Shown in pieces: positions 10,860 through 22,344 of a stretch of 64,000 nucleotides of DNA. Source of the DNA: Theocolax elegans. Its lineage: Eukaryota; Arthropoda; Insecta; Hymenoptera; Cerocephalidae. The first letter of the stretch is position 1, and every line of letters starts with the position of its first letter. The notes under the pieces are model-generated. The model was not told the origin of the DNA. It did no database searches and was given only the letters and a program-made list of their open reading frames with translations. A program made the position numbers and the translations under genes. Location: the NCBI GenBank assembly GCA_026168455.1, contig CM047426.1, forward strand, positions 45,650,307 through 45,714,306, given 5' to 3'.

Positions 10860-11690
10860 AACAATTATATTTAGTCAATTCATAATAATTCCTATAATAA
10901 GTTTATAATTATATTTTTTAATTATTTAAATCTAACAATAAGTTTGAATAAAATATTATGACGATTTTTAGTCACATTTAGTTAATTCATATATATAATA
11001 TACAATATTGTTATGTCTCTAATTAATAATAAACTAATTAATAATAAGTTTATTTTTTAATTATTTAATTATGATGGCGATTTCTCAGCCAATATTTAAT
11101 CATTTCGGAACAACTCATAATTAGTCAATTCATAACAATAAATCATAAGTTTATTTTTTCATTATGATGGCGATTACTTAGCCAATATTCAGTCAATTTA
11201 GAACAATTAATAAAAAGTTTATTTATTAATTATTTATATATCTAATAATAAGTTTGAATAAACATGTTGGGGATTTCTCAGCCAATATTCAGTCAATTCA
11301 TAAAAATTAATAATAAGTTTATTTTTTAACTATTTAATTAAGATGGCGATTTCTCAGCCAATATTTAATTATTTCGAAACAACTCATATACAGTTAATTC
11401 ATAACAATTAATAATAAGTTTATTTTTAAATTATTTAATTATGATGGCGATTTCTCAGCCAATATTTAATTATTTCGTAACAACTCATATTCAGTTAATT
11501 CATAACAATTAATAATAAGTTTATTTTTTAATTATTTAATTATGATGGCGATTTCCCAGCCAATATTCAGTCAATTTATAGTAATTAATATTAAAGTTAT
11601 TTATTAATTATTTATATGTAATAATAAGTTTGAATAAATCAAGATGGCGATTTCTCAGCCAATATTCAGTCAATAACATATTTATAAGTA
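10860..11690. repeat. ~100-bp AT-rich tandem repeat, at least 7 units
   Basis: The core GATGGCGATTTCTCAGCCAA recurs with few changes at 11073, 11166, 11266, 11342, 11443, 11544 and 11643, usually about 100 bp apart (one 76-bp interval). TAATAATAAGTTTATTTTTT and a TCATAACAATT block lie between cores. Weaker units extend left to about 10860. It is non-coding satellite-like DNA. Confidence 0.9.
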
Positions 11691-11724
11691 TATTTATAAT
11701 TCTTAATATATTTATATATTTTAT

Positions 11725-11812
11725 TCTTGATTTTGTGCCCTCTTTTTTCCTGGCACTTCCTACCGTTTATCCCCTGGGGGACTTTAACGGTGTCCACCTA
11801 CCACCTATGTGT
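11725..11812 (-). mobile_element. Distal part of the 5S-headed retroposon (split)
   Basis: GC-richer segment that joins 14556-14885 once the inserted 2.7-kb element and one copy of its 9-bp duplication are set aside. Together they make a ~420-bp minus-strand unit. It ends leftwards in an A-rich stretch containing AATAAAAT on the minus strand, like a retroposon tail. Confidence 0.5.
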
Positions 11813-14555
11813 AGCTCAACGAAGTCAGCGATAAACTTATGAATTTCGCTAAAAAAAAATACACTTAATTGTGGAATCGTTTGCAGGATTTGCAAATGGA
11901 AAGTAAAAAATTGCGGGTGCCTTAGTTTTTTTGCAAAAAATTAAAAACTATTGAAGCAGCGGAAAAGTGGGGGTAGGGTATTTTTGCCGTTAAAAAAGCT
12001 TCATATTAATATACGACCAATACCATTCGTTTGCAAATTAATTGTGGATTACGAATTCAATGTCAATTGTACCTAATTTGCAATAATTATGCAAATAATA
12101 AATACTGATATATATGAGTCAATCGCGCCTTATAGGAGTCGGTCTGCGCATGACAGTTCGTTTCGCGTTCCGATTTTCTGGCATAACCTAACTTTTATTA
12201 TTAAACATCTGGAAGATATTGTCGTTTTGCAATTAAATGTTTTTAAGTTTATAATAAAGAAGAATATAAGAGTACACCATAAACTTTTATTGGTTTAATC
12301 AAAATATTGAATAACTTAGTTTTTTTTGTAATTACAAATAATATATTCTATCACAATTCACAAATTATTTGACATGAATCGTCGGTCCCTGGGCAATTTA
12401 AAAGACCTCGGATACTGTTTTTGTAATGTTTTGCCTTATTTTTCTTTGCAGATTTTCTTTTATTAATAAAGATTGGTAATTAAAATACATATTTGTTTGT
12501 ATAACTAAGTAAATCATTATAATGCAGTTAATTATTAAAACATTATATAAAAAATTTATACTGAAGTTTTTATCAACTCCTCCAAATAAAGCCAATCTAA
12601 GTTTGCAGGCAAAAGAGGAGCTTCATAGGAAAAGTTTTTCATATTAAAAATAGTTGTTTTATGCTTAAAATCTTTAAATTTTAAGAAATTAGGCTTAAAT
12701 GTAGGTTACAATCTAATAATAATATGATGTTAAAAACTAGTATATTCAGTTACAAAAATGTATTTGAACTCAGCAGCAATTACGCAAATTGATTTAGTCA
12801 TAAGTATGGTAAAATTTTGATAAAGAAGACTGGAATCTGTTCTCTGTGCATACCATTAAAAAAAGCTTATATTTTGTTCTGAATAAAGAAATTTTTTAAA
12901 ATATATTTTTTTTACTTTTTTCGTGTTACTTTTTTTATAATATGAAATGAAAGTGTACATTTCAAAATCATACATGGTACATATCGACATGTGAAACTAA
13001 TTTTCTTATCAACTTTCTTTCTTTTTAAATTTTATTTAATAATGAAATAGTAAGATATACTCAGCTATATTATAATAAAGATATATTATATAATGACTTT
13101 TTTTTATACCAATAAATTATCTAATTATTTACCATTTCATTTAAATTTAAAGTAAAAATTGGTCTGAAATTAGTAAAATTATGTACTCATTTTACAAAAA
13201 TTTATAAATTTTAACAGTCAACATTTACCATTTTTACAGTTTTATTATGCATATTTCTTATATTAATATTTTACAAATATATTTTAAAATTTTTTGTACA
13301 TTCATTAGATATACTCAAATACAATTTACATTTCATTTATTTCCTTGTAAAGAATTCACTACTTATAATGATCAAAAAATTTGATTAAAGTGAATATTTG
13401 TTTAATCATTAAGAAAAATTGTTAGTACGGTAAAATCATAAAATATAGTTTAATATATGTACATTTAATAATTCGTTTGACATATGATATCCTGTTTGAC
13501 TTGATCTAATATCCTAAAAATTAAAGTTCAGTAACTGCAGTTGCAAATTGATCACTGTAACTGAATGTTAAGGAATAATATATATTGATTTAGATAATTT
13601 ATTTAGTGTTGTTAATGTGATTATACTGAAATTAAACAAGAAATTACAATTGTGAGTACTTAATACTATCATTCGAACAGAGTTGCAGAAGTATCCGCTC
13701 ACATTCTTGAGTCAGAGATTAAAAAAAGCTGTGTGTTAATGTTTTAATTTTATTTTAAGTGCATAATACAAAGTTTAGTTACACTATTGAAAAAAAACAG
13801 AATAGCATGAATAAAAATCTTATTAATTTATGTTATTAGTTCTCAAAAGTAATAAAAATTAGTTATATTATGTTAAAATATTGAATTTACTTAAGCCTGC
13901 TTTTGCAAACAGAAATAATAAATTATTGCACTTTTGACATTTTAAAATCTTACTCTTGCAGCTACTAATTTTATAAATATTGGTCATTGTATCGATACTC
14001 TTGTTAAATAGATTAATCTAATATATATTTAACAAGATAAGAGTGAATGATCTATTTTTTATTAAGTACAAAAAATGGTGCAGTTAATGAAGTATTTATT
14101 TTTTTATTTAACATTTGGAAGTACAATGAAAGATAGATTATAGAGAGATAAGCATAATCATAGTATCAAACTCTCTAGACCATATGTCGGAAAATCGGAA
14201 CGCGAAACGAACTGTCATGCGCAGACCGACTCTTATAAGGCGCGATTGACTCATGTATAAAAGTAATTATTATTTACATAATTATTTCAAATTAGGTACA
14301 ATTGACATTGAATTCGTAATCCGCAATTAATTTGCAAACGAATGGTATTAGTTTCATATTAATATGAAGCTTTTTTAACGGCAAAAATACCCTACCCCCA
14401 CTTTTCCGCTGCTTCAATAGTTTTTAATTTTTTGCAAAAAAACTAAGACACCCGCAATTTTTTACTTTCCATTTACAAATCCTGCAAACGATTCCACAAT
14501 TAACTGTATTTTTTTTTAGCGAAATTTATAAGTTTATCGCTGACTTCGTTGAGCT
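11813..14555. mobile_element. Mutator-like non-autonomous element, long TIRs, 9-bp TSD
   Basis: Terminal inverted repeats of about 360-370 bp begin AGCTCAACGAAGTCAGCGAT (11813) and end with the complement at 14555. They remain alignable to about 12182 and 14186 (TCGGTCTGCGCATGACAG and complement). A perfect 9-bp direct repeat CCTATGTGT flanks the element (11804-11812 and 14556-14564). Long TIRs with a 9-bp duplication are the usual signature of Mutator-like elements. The ~2-kb AT-rich interior (12183-14185) has only short ORFs (12089-12298, 12398-12595) that I do not recognise and no transposase domain. Confidence 0.75.
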
Positions 14556-14885
14556 CCTATGTGTGGGTGCTTTATCCCTCCCTTAAAACCCCACCATCTC
14601 GCATTCGCCCGGGGTTATGCCCGTGGATGAGGGAAACCTGTGAAGCAGGGAAAACCTCACCCGAGATGGCCGGTGTATTCGAAACATTCTTTTTGGGTGT
14701 CAAAGTCACATTGCGTAGGCCTTGACACCGAAACCGAATGTTTCACACCTCCCGCTCACGTTGTGAAGTGTGGAAAAACACCTAACCCGCCACGAAAGCC
14801 AAACCCATCCAAGTGCGAACTGCACTCAGTGCTGCTTAACTTCCGTGACCGGCCGAGGTGCGTCTCCGCCACTCCGCCACCGTGT
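14556..14885 (-). mobile_element. 5S-rRNA-headed retroposon, proximal part
   Basis: GC-rich minus-strand segment starting with a 5S-rRNA-like head (14795-14860) and running into an unrelated body that is interrupted at 14556 by the Mutator-like insertion and resumes at 11812. 5S-derived SINEs (SINE3 class) have this arrangement. Alternatively this could be the untranslated end of a LINE that captured 5S sequence. Confidence 0.5.
14795..14860 (-). pseudogene. 5S rRNA-like sequence
   Basis: On the minus strand the segment contains CTCGGCCGGTCACGGAAGTT, AAGCAGCACTGAGTGCAGTT and CGCACTTGGATGGG. These follow the order and spacing of the conserved 5S rRNA core (CGGTCACCGAAGTTAAGCAG, then the ACTTGGATGGG block). 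The 5S gene 5' and 3' arms are not preserved, so it is a 5S-derived segment, not a functional gene. Confidence 0.7.
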
Positions 14886-14946
14886 CGGTTTATTAATACA
14901 TTTATATATATGTATGTATTTAGACAATGAAATAAATAATATATAT

Positions 14947-15939
14947 GGGGTACTCCACGTGAAGTGGTCCGATCAAAATTTTAAAATGCACCAAATTTTG
15001 GGCACACTTTGCAAATGTTTTTCAGAATACAGAAAAAAATTTTTAGGTACTGGAATCTATTTGCTCAAAAGTTATTCTAACCTCAAAAAGTGAATTTTTC
15101 CATATTTTTTTCAACACCAGCTGGGTTTACCGCTATATAACTCAAAATCTATCAACTTTTACTATAGAACATTATATGTAACATTCGTTGCTAATTATAT
15201 CTAGAATTTATTCTTCTGGGTTAGAATTTCTAATTTCAAGGTCAATGTTACATAAACTACATGTCAATATTCAACTTGAAAAAAGTGTAAGTGCGCCACC
15301 TTTGATTTTTTCATCCAAAAGTCTAAAAGAAAGCTTGGAGCAATACCTTTCAAATGGTCTGTAGCATTTTTATGGCCTCCAATTCTGTAAAAAGTTATGA
15401 CAATTTAAAGAAACACGAAATTTTTTAAAAAATTTAAATGGGAATTACCATGTTAATTTTTGTGAATTTTTTGTCTTTCTTTAAATTGTCATAACTTTTT
15501 ACAGAATTGGAGGCCATAAAAATGCTACAAACCATTTGAAAGGTATTGCTCCAAGCTTTCTTTTAGACTTTTGGATGAAAAAATCAAAGGTGGCGCACTT
15601 GCACTTTTTCAAGTTGAATATTGACATGTAGTTTATGTAACATTCACCTTGAGATTAGAAATTCTAACCCAGAAGAATAAATTCTAGATATAATTAGTAA
15701 CGAATGTTACATATAATGTTCTATAGTAAAAGTTGATAGATTTTGAGTTATATAGCGGTAAACCCATCTGGTGTTGAAAAAAATATGGAAAAATTCACTT
15801 TTTGAGTTTAGAATAACTTTCGAGCAAATAGATTCCAGTAGCTAAAAATTTTTTTCTGTATTCTGAAAAACTTTTGCAAAGTGTACCCAAAATTTGGTGC
15901 ATTTTAAAATTTTGATCGGACCACTTCCCGTGGAATACC

Positions 15940-15941
<2 letters not shown>
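14947..15941. mobile_element. ~1-kb palindromic fold-back element, copy 1
   Basis: The arms are near-perfect inverted complements over almost the full length. The start is GGGGTACTCCACGTGAAGTG (14947) and the end is the complement (to 15941), with the centre near 15444. It is flanked by (AT)n/TA. Another copy is at 56093-57090 and a 65-bp piece is at 63562-63626. No coding capacity was recognised. A transcript would fold into a ~490-bp duplex hairpin. Confidence 0.9.
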
Positions 15942-15975
<34 letters not shown>

Positions 15976-16138
15976 TATTCAAATATTTCTGAATAAACTA
16001 CATTTTTTGTATAAATTTTTGCGTTTTCACTGAGGATAAGTTTTTTATTTCTATATTTTATTATATTATCATTTTTATTAATAGGTTTATTATCTATAAA
16101 TACTTTTAAATTATCCTTTGATGTTGTTCTTGATAAAG

Positions 16139-17526
16139 CTATACGTATAATTGACCATGACTAAAAACAGGAGTATTTAAATATAAACCAACTTTGTCAA
16201 AGGATTGACCTTGAGCTTTGTTTATAGTCATAGCAAAGCTAAGTCTTATTGAAAATTGTCTTGTTATCATATGAAACGGAATTTCTTCTGATGATGGATA
16301 TAAATCAATACGTGGTAATAATATTATCTTGCCAGCATTTTTACCTGTAATTATTTCTACTGTTATAACATACTGTTTTATATCCTTGATTATCATTCTT
16401 GTTCCATTACATAGTCCACCATTGATATCTAAATTTCGCAAAGAACTAACTATTGCACCCTTTTTTAATATTAATTTATGTGGAGGTAATTCATTGGGTG
16501 TTAATGAATTTAAAAATTCTGTTGGGATTGATTCTTGTAATGTATCAAAATGTATAACTACATCCATCAATTTTTTCTACTATATCTTCATTAAGTTTCA
16601 ATACATTAGAATTTAAAGGCGATAATATTACTTTATTTTTTAATGTTGGATCATTAGGATATATCTTATCTCCAAAGATTTCTTTTATTAAATTGTTATC
16701 ACAAATGAATTGTGTTGGTATTTCTTTGACATTGTTTTTTAGTTCATATTTTGTTAAATTTTTATTTTCTCCTATATCAAGTAACCACTTTTTGAAACTA
16801 GTATCTGGCTTTTGCAATCTTAAATTTTCAGTCAATGATAACCTTGAAAAATATGGCCATAAACAACTTCTTTTGACGCAAGTTTCAATAATTTTAGTTC
16901 TATTTCCATGTGGTACTATTGGTAGTGTTTGTCTAAAGTCTCCAGAAGTTACAATAATTTTATCTCCAAAAGGAAGATCATTTTACACGCATCTCGGAAA
17001 AATTTATCAATTGTTTCAAAAGCATATCTAGATACCATTGAAATTTCATCCCAAATTATAATTTTAATATTTTTAAAGTAAGTACCATATTCTGAATAAG
17101 GACTAATATTACATGTTGATTGTTCATTTATATTTAATGGTAATTTAAATGTACTATGAACAGTTTTTCCATTAATTAATAAATTAGCAGCAATACCAGT
17201 CCAAGCCATTGTAAGAAAAGGAATATTCATTGATATTAAATAAGTAATAATTACATTATGTAAATAACTTTTTCCATACCACCAGGACCATCAATGAAAT
17301 AATACTTATTTCCAATATTATTAATTGTTGCATTGATGATTAAATCATATATTTTCTTTTGATTAAATGTTAAAGAATTTATTAAAGTTTCTAAGGTATT
17401 AATATGATCATGTATATCTAATTCATCATCATACTCTTTATTTACTTCATAATTATCCATATTAGGTAAATGAAAATCATTTAATTTCATTACATGTAAC
17501 AATAAGATTTTTTCAATATTATACAA
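16139..17526 (-). pseudogene. Helitron PIF1-like helicase domain
   Basis: Superfamily 1 5'-3' helicase that unwinds DNA in rolling-circle transposition. In protein order: YYFIDGPGG (Walker A-like, about 17300; the usual GKT reads EKV), IIIWDEISMVSRYAFETID (Walker B-like, about 17030-17090), the middle domain with LQKPDTSFKKWLLDIG (16800), LRNLDINGGLCNGTRM (about 16400-16445) and MTINKAQGQSFDKVGLYLN (motif VI region, about 16180-16240), ending with PVFSHGQLYV. Breaks occur at about 16560, 16840-16950 and 17240. Not functional as read. Confidence 0.85.
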
Positions 17527-19508
17527 AGCTTTTTTTCACCCTCAAATTCTGATAAATTTGGATCCATAAAATGAATCTTATATTTATTATATAAATCCAA
17601 AGCATTAATTGCTGTTTGAAATACAAGAATAAATGCAAATAGTTTGCACATAGATTTAGGAAATTTGAATACTGCAGCTTCTGCTAAACATTTATCCCAC
17701 TCATCATTAGTACTAATAATACCTCTCGATAAACAAGCAGTTTCATACGTATCGTAAACTATACCATTTACAGTTCGGATATCTTCAAATGATTTTGCAC
17801 CTCGTACATGTAATAATAATAGTCGTAAGAAAAATGTTTCACGTTTATTTGGATTTACGAAATACATTCTACTTATAATAGGTTTATTAAATTGTTTTCT
17901 TTTAGTCCATGCTTTAATTTTTTTATATATTTTTTTCTCGTCATCTTTATTTAATTTAAACCATGATGTTAATGTTGTATCTATATTTTTATCAATGAAT
18001 GTATTTTGTTGTCCTTCTTGAAAAAATATATATTGTTCATTTTCTTTATGAACAGGTAATCTTATAATATAGCATAAGATTGTTGATGTAATTTCAATTC
18101 CAAGATACGATACATAGCCTCCGGTGCACATACATATCTAGTAGATAAATGTTGTGATATTTCATCATAATTATATACCTCTTCATTATTTTTATGCATA
18201 TCATCATTAATGACTTCCATTGTGAATTTTACAAAAGCAGTATCAGGACCCTTATGAAAATATTTAAATAAATATTTTATAGCTTTTATTGTATTACATA
18301 TTTCTATGTTAATATGACATTCTAACAATAATAATAAATATGGATTATATGGCACGACAAAACTATTATCTGCAATTCTATGTTTTGAATATATAATTTT
18401 ATTATCATTATTTCTTCGGCGATAAGAGGATAACCATCTGAATTAAAATTTGTTTGTTCAACATATGTTTAGGAAACTTTTTGTACAGCGTGTTTTATCT
18501 TCATTCATACATACACGATTTTATTTTGCATTCACAAGGACCAGTATCATATTATTTTTCTATATTGTATAATCTAGGATATTTAATTTCATCAGGTATT
18601 TCAGCACTTATAAGAGAAATCAATTTGATCACATCTCGTATTTATTATCATTATGCAACCAAATTACATGTGCATATGTGTAATCTCTTTCTGAAATTCT
18701 ATCACATAAACATAACCTTTAACTTCTCCAAAATACGTTTTTTTAAAAGTGTATTACATATTTCTATGTTAATATGACATTCTAACAATAATAATAAATA
18801 TGGATTATATGGCACGACAAAAACTATTATCTGCAATTCTATGTTTTGAAGTATATAATTTTATTATCATTATTTCTTCGGCGATAAGAAGGATAACCAT
18901 CTGAATTAAAATTTGTTTGTTCAACATATGGTTTAGGAAACTTTTTGTACAGCGTGTTTTATCTTCATTCATACATACACTATTTTATTTTGCATTCCAC
19001 AAGGACCATGTATCATATTATTTTTTCTCTATTGTATAATCTAGGATATTTAATTTCATCAGGTATTTCAGCACTTATAAGAGAATCAATTTGATCAACA
19101 TCTCGTAATTTATTATCATTATGCAACCAAATTAACATGTGCATATGTGGTAATCCTCTTTTCTGAAATTCTATCACATAAACATAACCTTTAACTTCTC
19201 CAAAAATACTTTTTTTTAAAAGTTCATTTTTTATTATTATTCATCATTATTTACATTAACGGATATAACATTGGGTCGAGATGTTTACAGAGAATATTTA
19301 TTATCTGTGGTTTATCAGATTTAGGATAAATACGAATATCACGGTCAATTGGTGGTTCTCCGTCAATTCCTACATATACTGCAGCAACTTCATTGCATGA
19401 AGCAAAATATGACTTATTTGTTGCACAATTGTCAATAACTACTTCACGTGGTGTAATGTTATTATTTTGTGCTCTGTTAATCTCTTCTTTTTCTATTTGA
19501 TACATCAT
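17490..19508 (-). pseudogene. Helitron Rep (HUH nuclease) and linker region
   Basis: The minus strand encodes VAAVYVGIDGEPPIDRDIRI and CKHLDPMLYPLM (19440-19251), then KRGLPHMHMLIWL (about 19110-19160), which is the HUH histidine motif of Helitron Rep, then IKYLFKYFHKGPD (about 18235-18280), matching the catalytic tyrosine segment, then a linker (18131-17490). Rep nicks and joins DNA ends. A 460-bp tandem duplication (18291-19222) lies between the HUH and Tyr motifs and would destroy the frame. Only the right-hand copy keeps an open frame. Confidence 0.8.
18291..19222. repeat. 460-bp tandem duplication inside the Helitron
   Basis: Copy A (18291-18750) and copy B (18751-19222) start with GTATTACATATTTCTATGTT at offset 460. 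Copy A lacks about a dozen single bases present in copy B (for example ACAAAACTA versus ACAAAAACTA, TAAGAGGAT versus TAAGAAGGAT, ATATGTTTAGG versus ATATGGTTTAGG), nearly all of them deletions. Copy B reads through the HUH motif in frame; copy A does not. Confidence 0.9.
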
Positions 19509-19999
19509 TTTGTATGCTTTTGCATAAGGATTATGTGTTGTTAGAAACTTATATAATTCATTTAATAAATTTATATCAGGTTTATCTATTTTATAATCTT
19601 TCGCTCTATATTTATTTGCTATTTCATTATCGATTATATATAATTGTCCATATTTTGGAAATTCATTTTTATTTGGATGTAATGCATATGAATTATGGTA
19701 TACTTGACCACATATCTTTAATACTTGTGGCCCAGGAGTATTAAAAGTTACTAATTTTGACCCAAAACTAGCAAATGCAAAAGAATTATTGTATTCCCGT
19801 ATATTTTTTTTATAATTTGTACTTATTGAAGTATTTTGAAATAATAAATTTTTTAATTCTTTTGGATATGATTTATCATTATTTAAAAATATTTTATTTT
19901 TATGACAACAGTTAGTATATTTTTTATCATGTGAGATTTCATTCTTGAAGTGTATTGTTTTACAGAAATTACAATGATTATTTAAACTTCCTAAAAAAT

Positions 20000-21600
20000 T
20001 TAATTCGATGGTATTTTCAAAAAAGCTATATTTGCAATTAAACCTATTTTTGAATTTATATCTTTCGTATCATATTCTAATTCTGTGTTTGCTTTTCTTT
20101 TATTTTGTTTTAATTTCTTATGTTCATTTTGTTTTGTTTTTAGTTGTATTGTCATACTATTATAATACATTTTACTTTTCTTTACTTCATTTACCTTTAT
20201 GCCATTCGTCATTTCTGTTTTTTTCGTTTTTTTTTCTTTCAGTTTTCTATCAGATTCCTTTATTTTCATTTCATTTGTCAATTCTATTTTCGTTTCGTGC
20301 GTCATTTCTGCTCTATGTGCTTTTTTTCTTCAGCTTCCTTTATTTTCATTTCATTCGTCATTTTTGCTCTTTTCATTCTTTTCTTTCAGCTTCCTTTATT
20401 TTCATTTCGTTCGTCATTTCTGCTCTATGTGCTTTTTTTCTTTCAGCTTTCTTTATTTTCATTTCATTCGTCATTTCAGCTGTATCCGCTCTTTTTCTTT
20501 CAGCTTCCTTTATTTCATTTCATTCGTCATTTCTGCTGTATGTGCTCTTTTTCTTTCAGCTTCCTATATTTTCATTTCGTTCGTCGTTTCTATTCTATCC
20601 GCTCTTTTTCTATCAGCGTCTTTATTTTTATTTCATTTGTCATTTCTGCTCTTTTCATTCTTTTTCTTTCAGCTTCCTTTATTTTCATTTCATTCGTTAT
20701 GTCAGCACTATCCGCTCTTTTTCTTTCAGCTTCCTTTACTTTCATTTCATTCGTCATTTTACCTCTATTCGCTCATTTTCTTTCAGCTTCCTTATTTTCA
20801 TTTCATATGTTCATTTTGTTTTGTTTTTAGTTGTATTGTCATACTATTATAATACATTTTACTTTTCTTTACTTCATTTACCTTTATGTCATTCGTCATT
20901 TCTGTTTTTTTCGTTTTTTTTTCTTTCAGTTTTCTATCAGATTCCTTTATTTTCATTTCATTTGTCAATTCTATTTTCGTTTCGTGCGTCATTTCTGCTC
21001 TATGTGCTTTTTTTCTTTCAGCTTCCTTTATTTTCATTTCATTCGTCCGTTCGTCATTTCTGCTCTATGTGCTTTTTTTCTTTCAGCTTTCTTAGTTGTC
21101 ATTCATCGTCCTTTCAGCTGTATCCGCTCTTTTTCTTTCAGCTTCCTTTATTTTCATGTCATTCGTCATTTCTGCTGTATGTGCTCTTTTTCTTTCAGCT
21201 TCCTATATTTTCATTTCGTTCGTCGTTTCTATTCTATCGCTCTTTTTCTATCAGCGTCATTTATTTTATTTCATTTGTCATTCTGCTCTTTTCATTCTTT
21301 TCTTTCAGCTTCCTTTATTTTCATTTCATCGTGTATGTCAGCACTATCGCTCTTTTTCTTTCAGCTTCCTTTACTTTCATTTCATTCGTCATTTTACCTC
21401 TATTCGCGTCATTTTCTTTCAGCTTCCTTTATTTCATTCATATGTCCTTTCTGCTCTATACGCTCTTTTTCTTTTAGCTTCCTTTATTTTCATTTCATTG
21501 GTCATTTTTACCTTATCCTCTCTTTTTGTTACAGCTTCCTTTATTTTCATTTCATCTTTCATTTTTTCTTTATACGCTCTTTTTCTTTCTGATTCCTTTA
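20000..21600 (-). pseudogene. Helitron N-terminal region with 19-residue charged repeats
   Basis: A 57-bp tandem repeat encodes, on the minus strand, a 19-residue unit close to AERKRAHRAEMTNEMKIKE. At least nine units lie between about 20200 and 20800, and more in the duplicated block to 21600. Every residue is typical of a charged alpha helix, so a long helix or coiled coil is likely. The frame continues leftwards into MYYNSMTIQLKTKQNEH and a Lys-rich segment ending at 20000, just upstream of the Rep frames. Frameshifts interrupt it. The plus-strand Phe/Ser-rich frames over the same bases are shadows. Confidence 0.65.
20122..21470. repeat. ~685-bp tandem duplication inside the Helitron
   Basis: TTCATTTTGTTTTGTTTTTA and the following ~680 bp, including the 57-bp repeats, occur twice (from about 20122 and from about 20808). 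The second copy is shorter, with many one-base deletions (for example ATTCTATCGCTC versus ATTCTATCCGCTC) and small losses. It resembles the neighbouring 460-bp duplication in kind. Confidence 0.85.
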
Positions 21601-21760
21601 AATTTGATAATATTTTAATATGTTTTAATTCGTCAAGTTCTTTTTCATTGGTATTATTATCAGCTGTTAAATCAACAAGTCCTAAAAAAGTTTTAGGAAT
21701 ATTTAAGTTCTTATTGTATTTATCATAATAAATAAGAAAAAGAAATTAATACGTATTTTA

Positions 21761-22340
21761 ATTAGCTCAAGCTGGCAAAAGATAAATCAAGACTTTGTTT
21801 AATTTGCTCAAGCATTAAATGCATTGAAAAATTAATAAATAGTTAGTTAAATAATAAAATATTGTCGGACATCCCTTACGCCAGCCTGCAAATATTAATT
21901 ATATGCAATAAAAAAATACTAATCAACGTATTTCTAAATATATTTTTGAAATTTTTAATTGAACCTTTTCTATTTTTAATTCAACCAACGTTAAAATGTT
22001 TAAAAAATCATAAATTTATTTAAAAGATCAAAAAAACATTTATGAGAAATGGACTACGTATTACTGGCATACGAAGCATGCGCGAAATCTTTCGACTATC
22101 TTCAGGTTAGTTCCTACTCCGGCGGGAAGTACGAACTCGACAATAAGTATATGACTACATTCAAAACATCTGACAAATTCTTTTTTATTTATAAATTATA
22201 AAAAAATTAATTAAAATTCTAAATTAATAAATAAGCCAAAATTCAAATGAGTAACATTAAAAAAAATAAATCCTTAACCGTAAGCCCCACACCAGAAGGC
22301 ACAACTTAAATACAAGTTCTGATATTTTAACAGCGTATAG
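21761..22340. other. AT-rich interval, no gene seen
   Basis: No ORF or structure recognised. A short GC-richer block at 22050-22145 (around GCATACGAAGCATGCGCGAA and TACTCCGGCGGGAAGTACGA) is unidentified. Confidence 0.5.
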
Positions 22341-22344
22341 ATGC

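Larger units (their letters stand above)
16000..21760 (-). mobile_element. Helitron (decayed autonomous copy)
   Basis: A single minus-strand series of frames carries Rep (HUH) and PIF1-type helicase blocks in Helitron order, preceded by a charged repeat region. Frameshifts and two internal tandem duplications break it. Helitrons end 5'-TC...CTRR-3' without target duplications; I could not place either end, so the limits are set by coding similarity and the flanking (AT)n at about 15942-15970. Confidence 0.8.

Noticed and set aside
10860..11690. Possible CRISPR array (regular ~100-bp spacing)
   Set aside because: The linkers are themselves repeated, there are no cas genes, and the context is eukaryotic transposons; it is a tandem satellite.
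20008..21477. 489-codon plus-strand Phe/Ser-rich frame and its neighbours
   Set aside because: It is the complement of the 57-bp minus-strand repeat; composition follows the repeat, and the minus frame has Helitron context.
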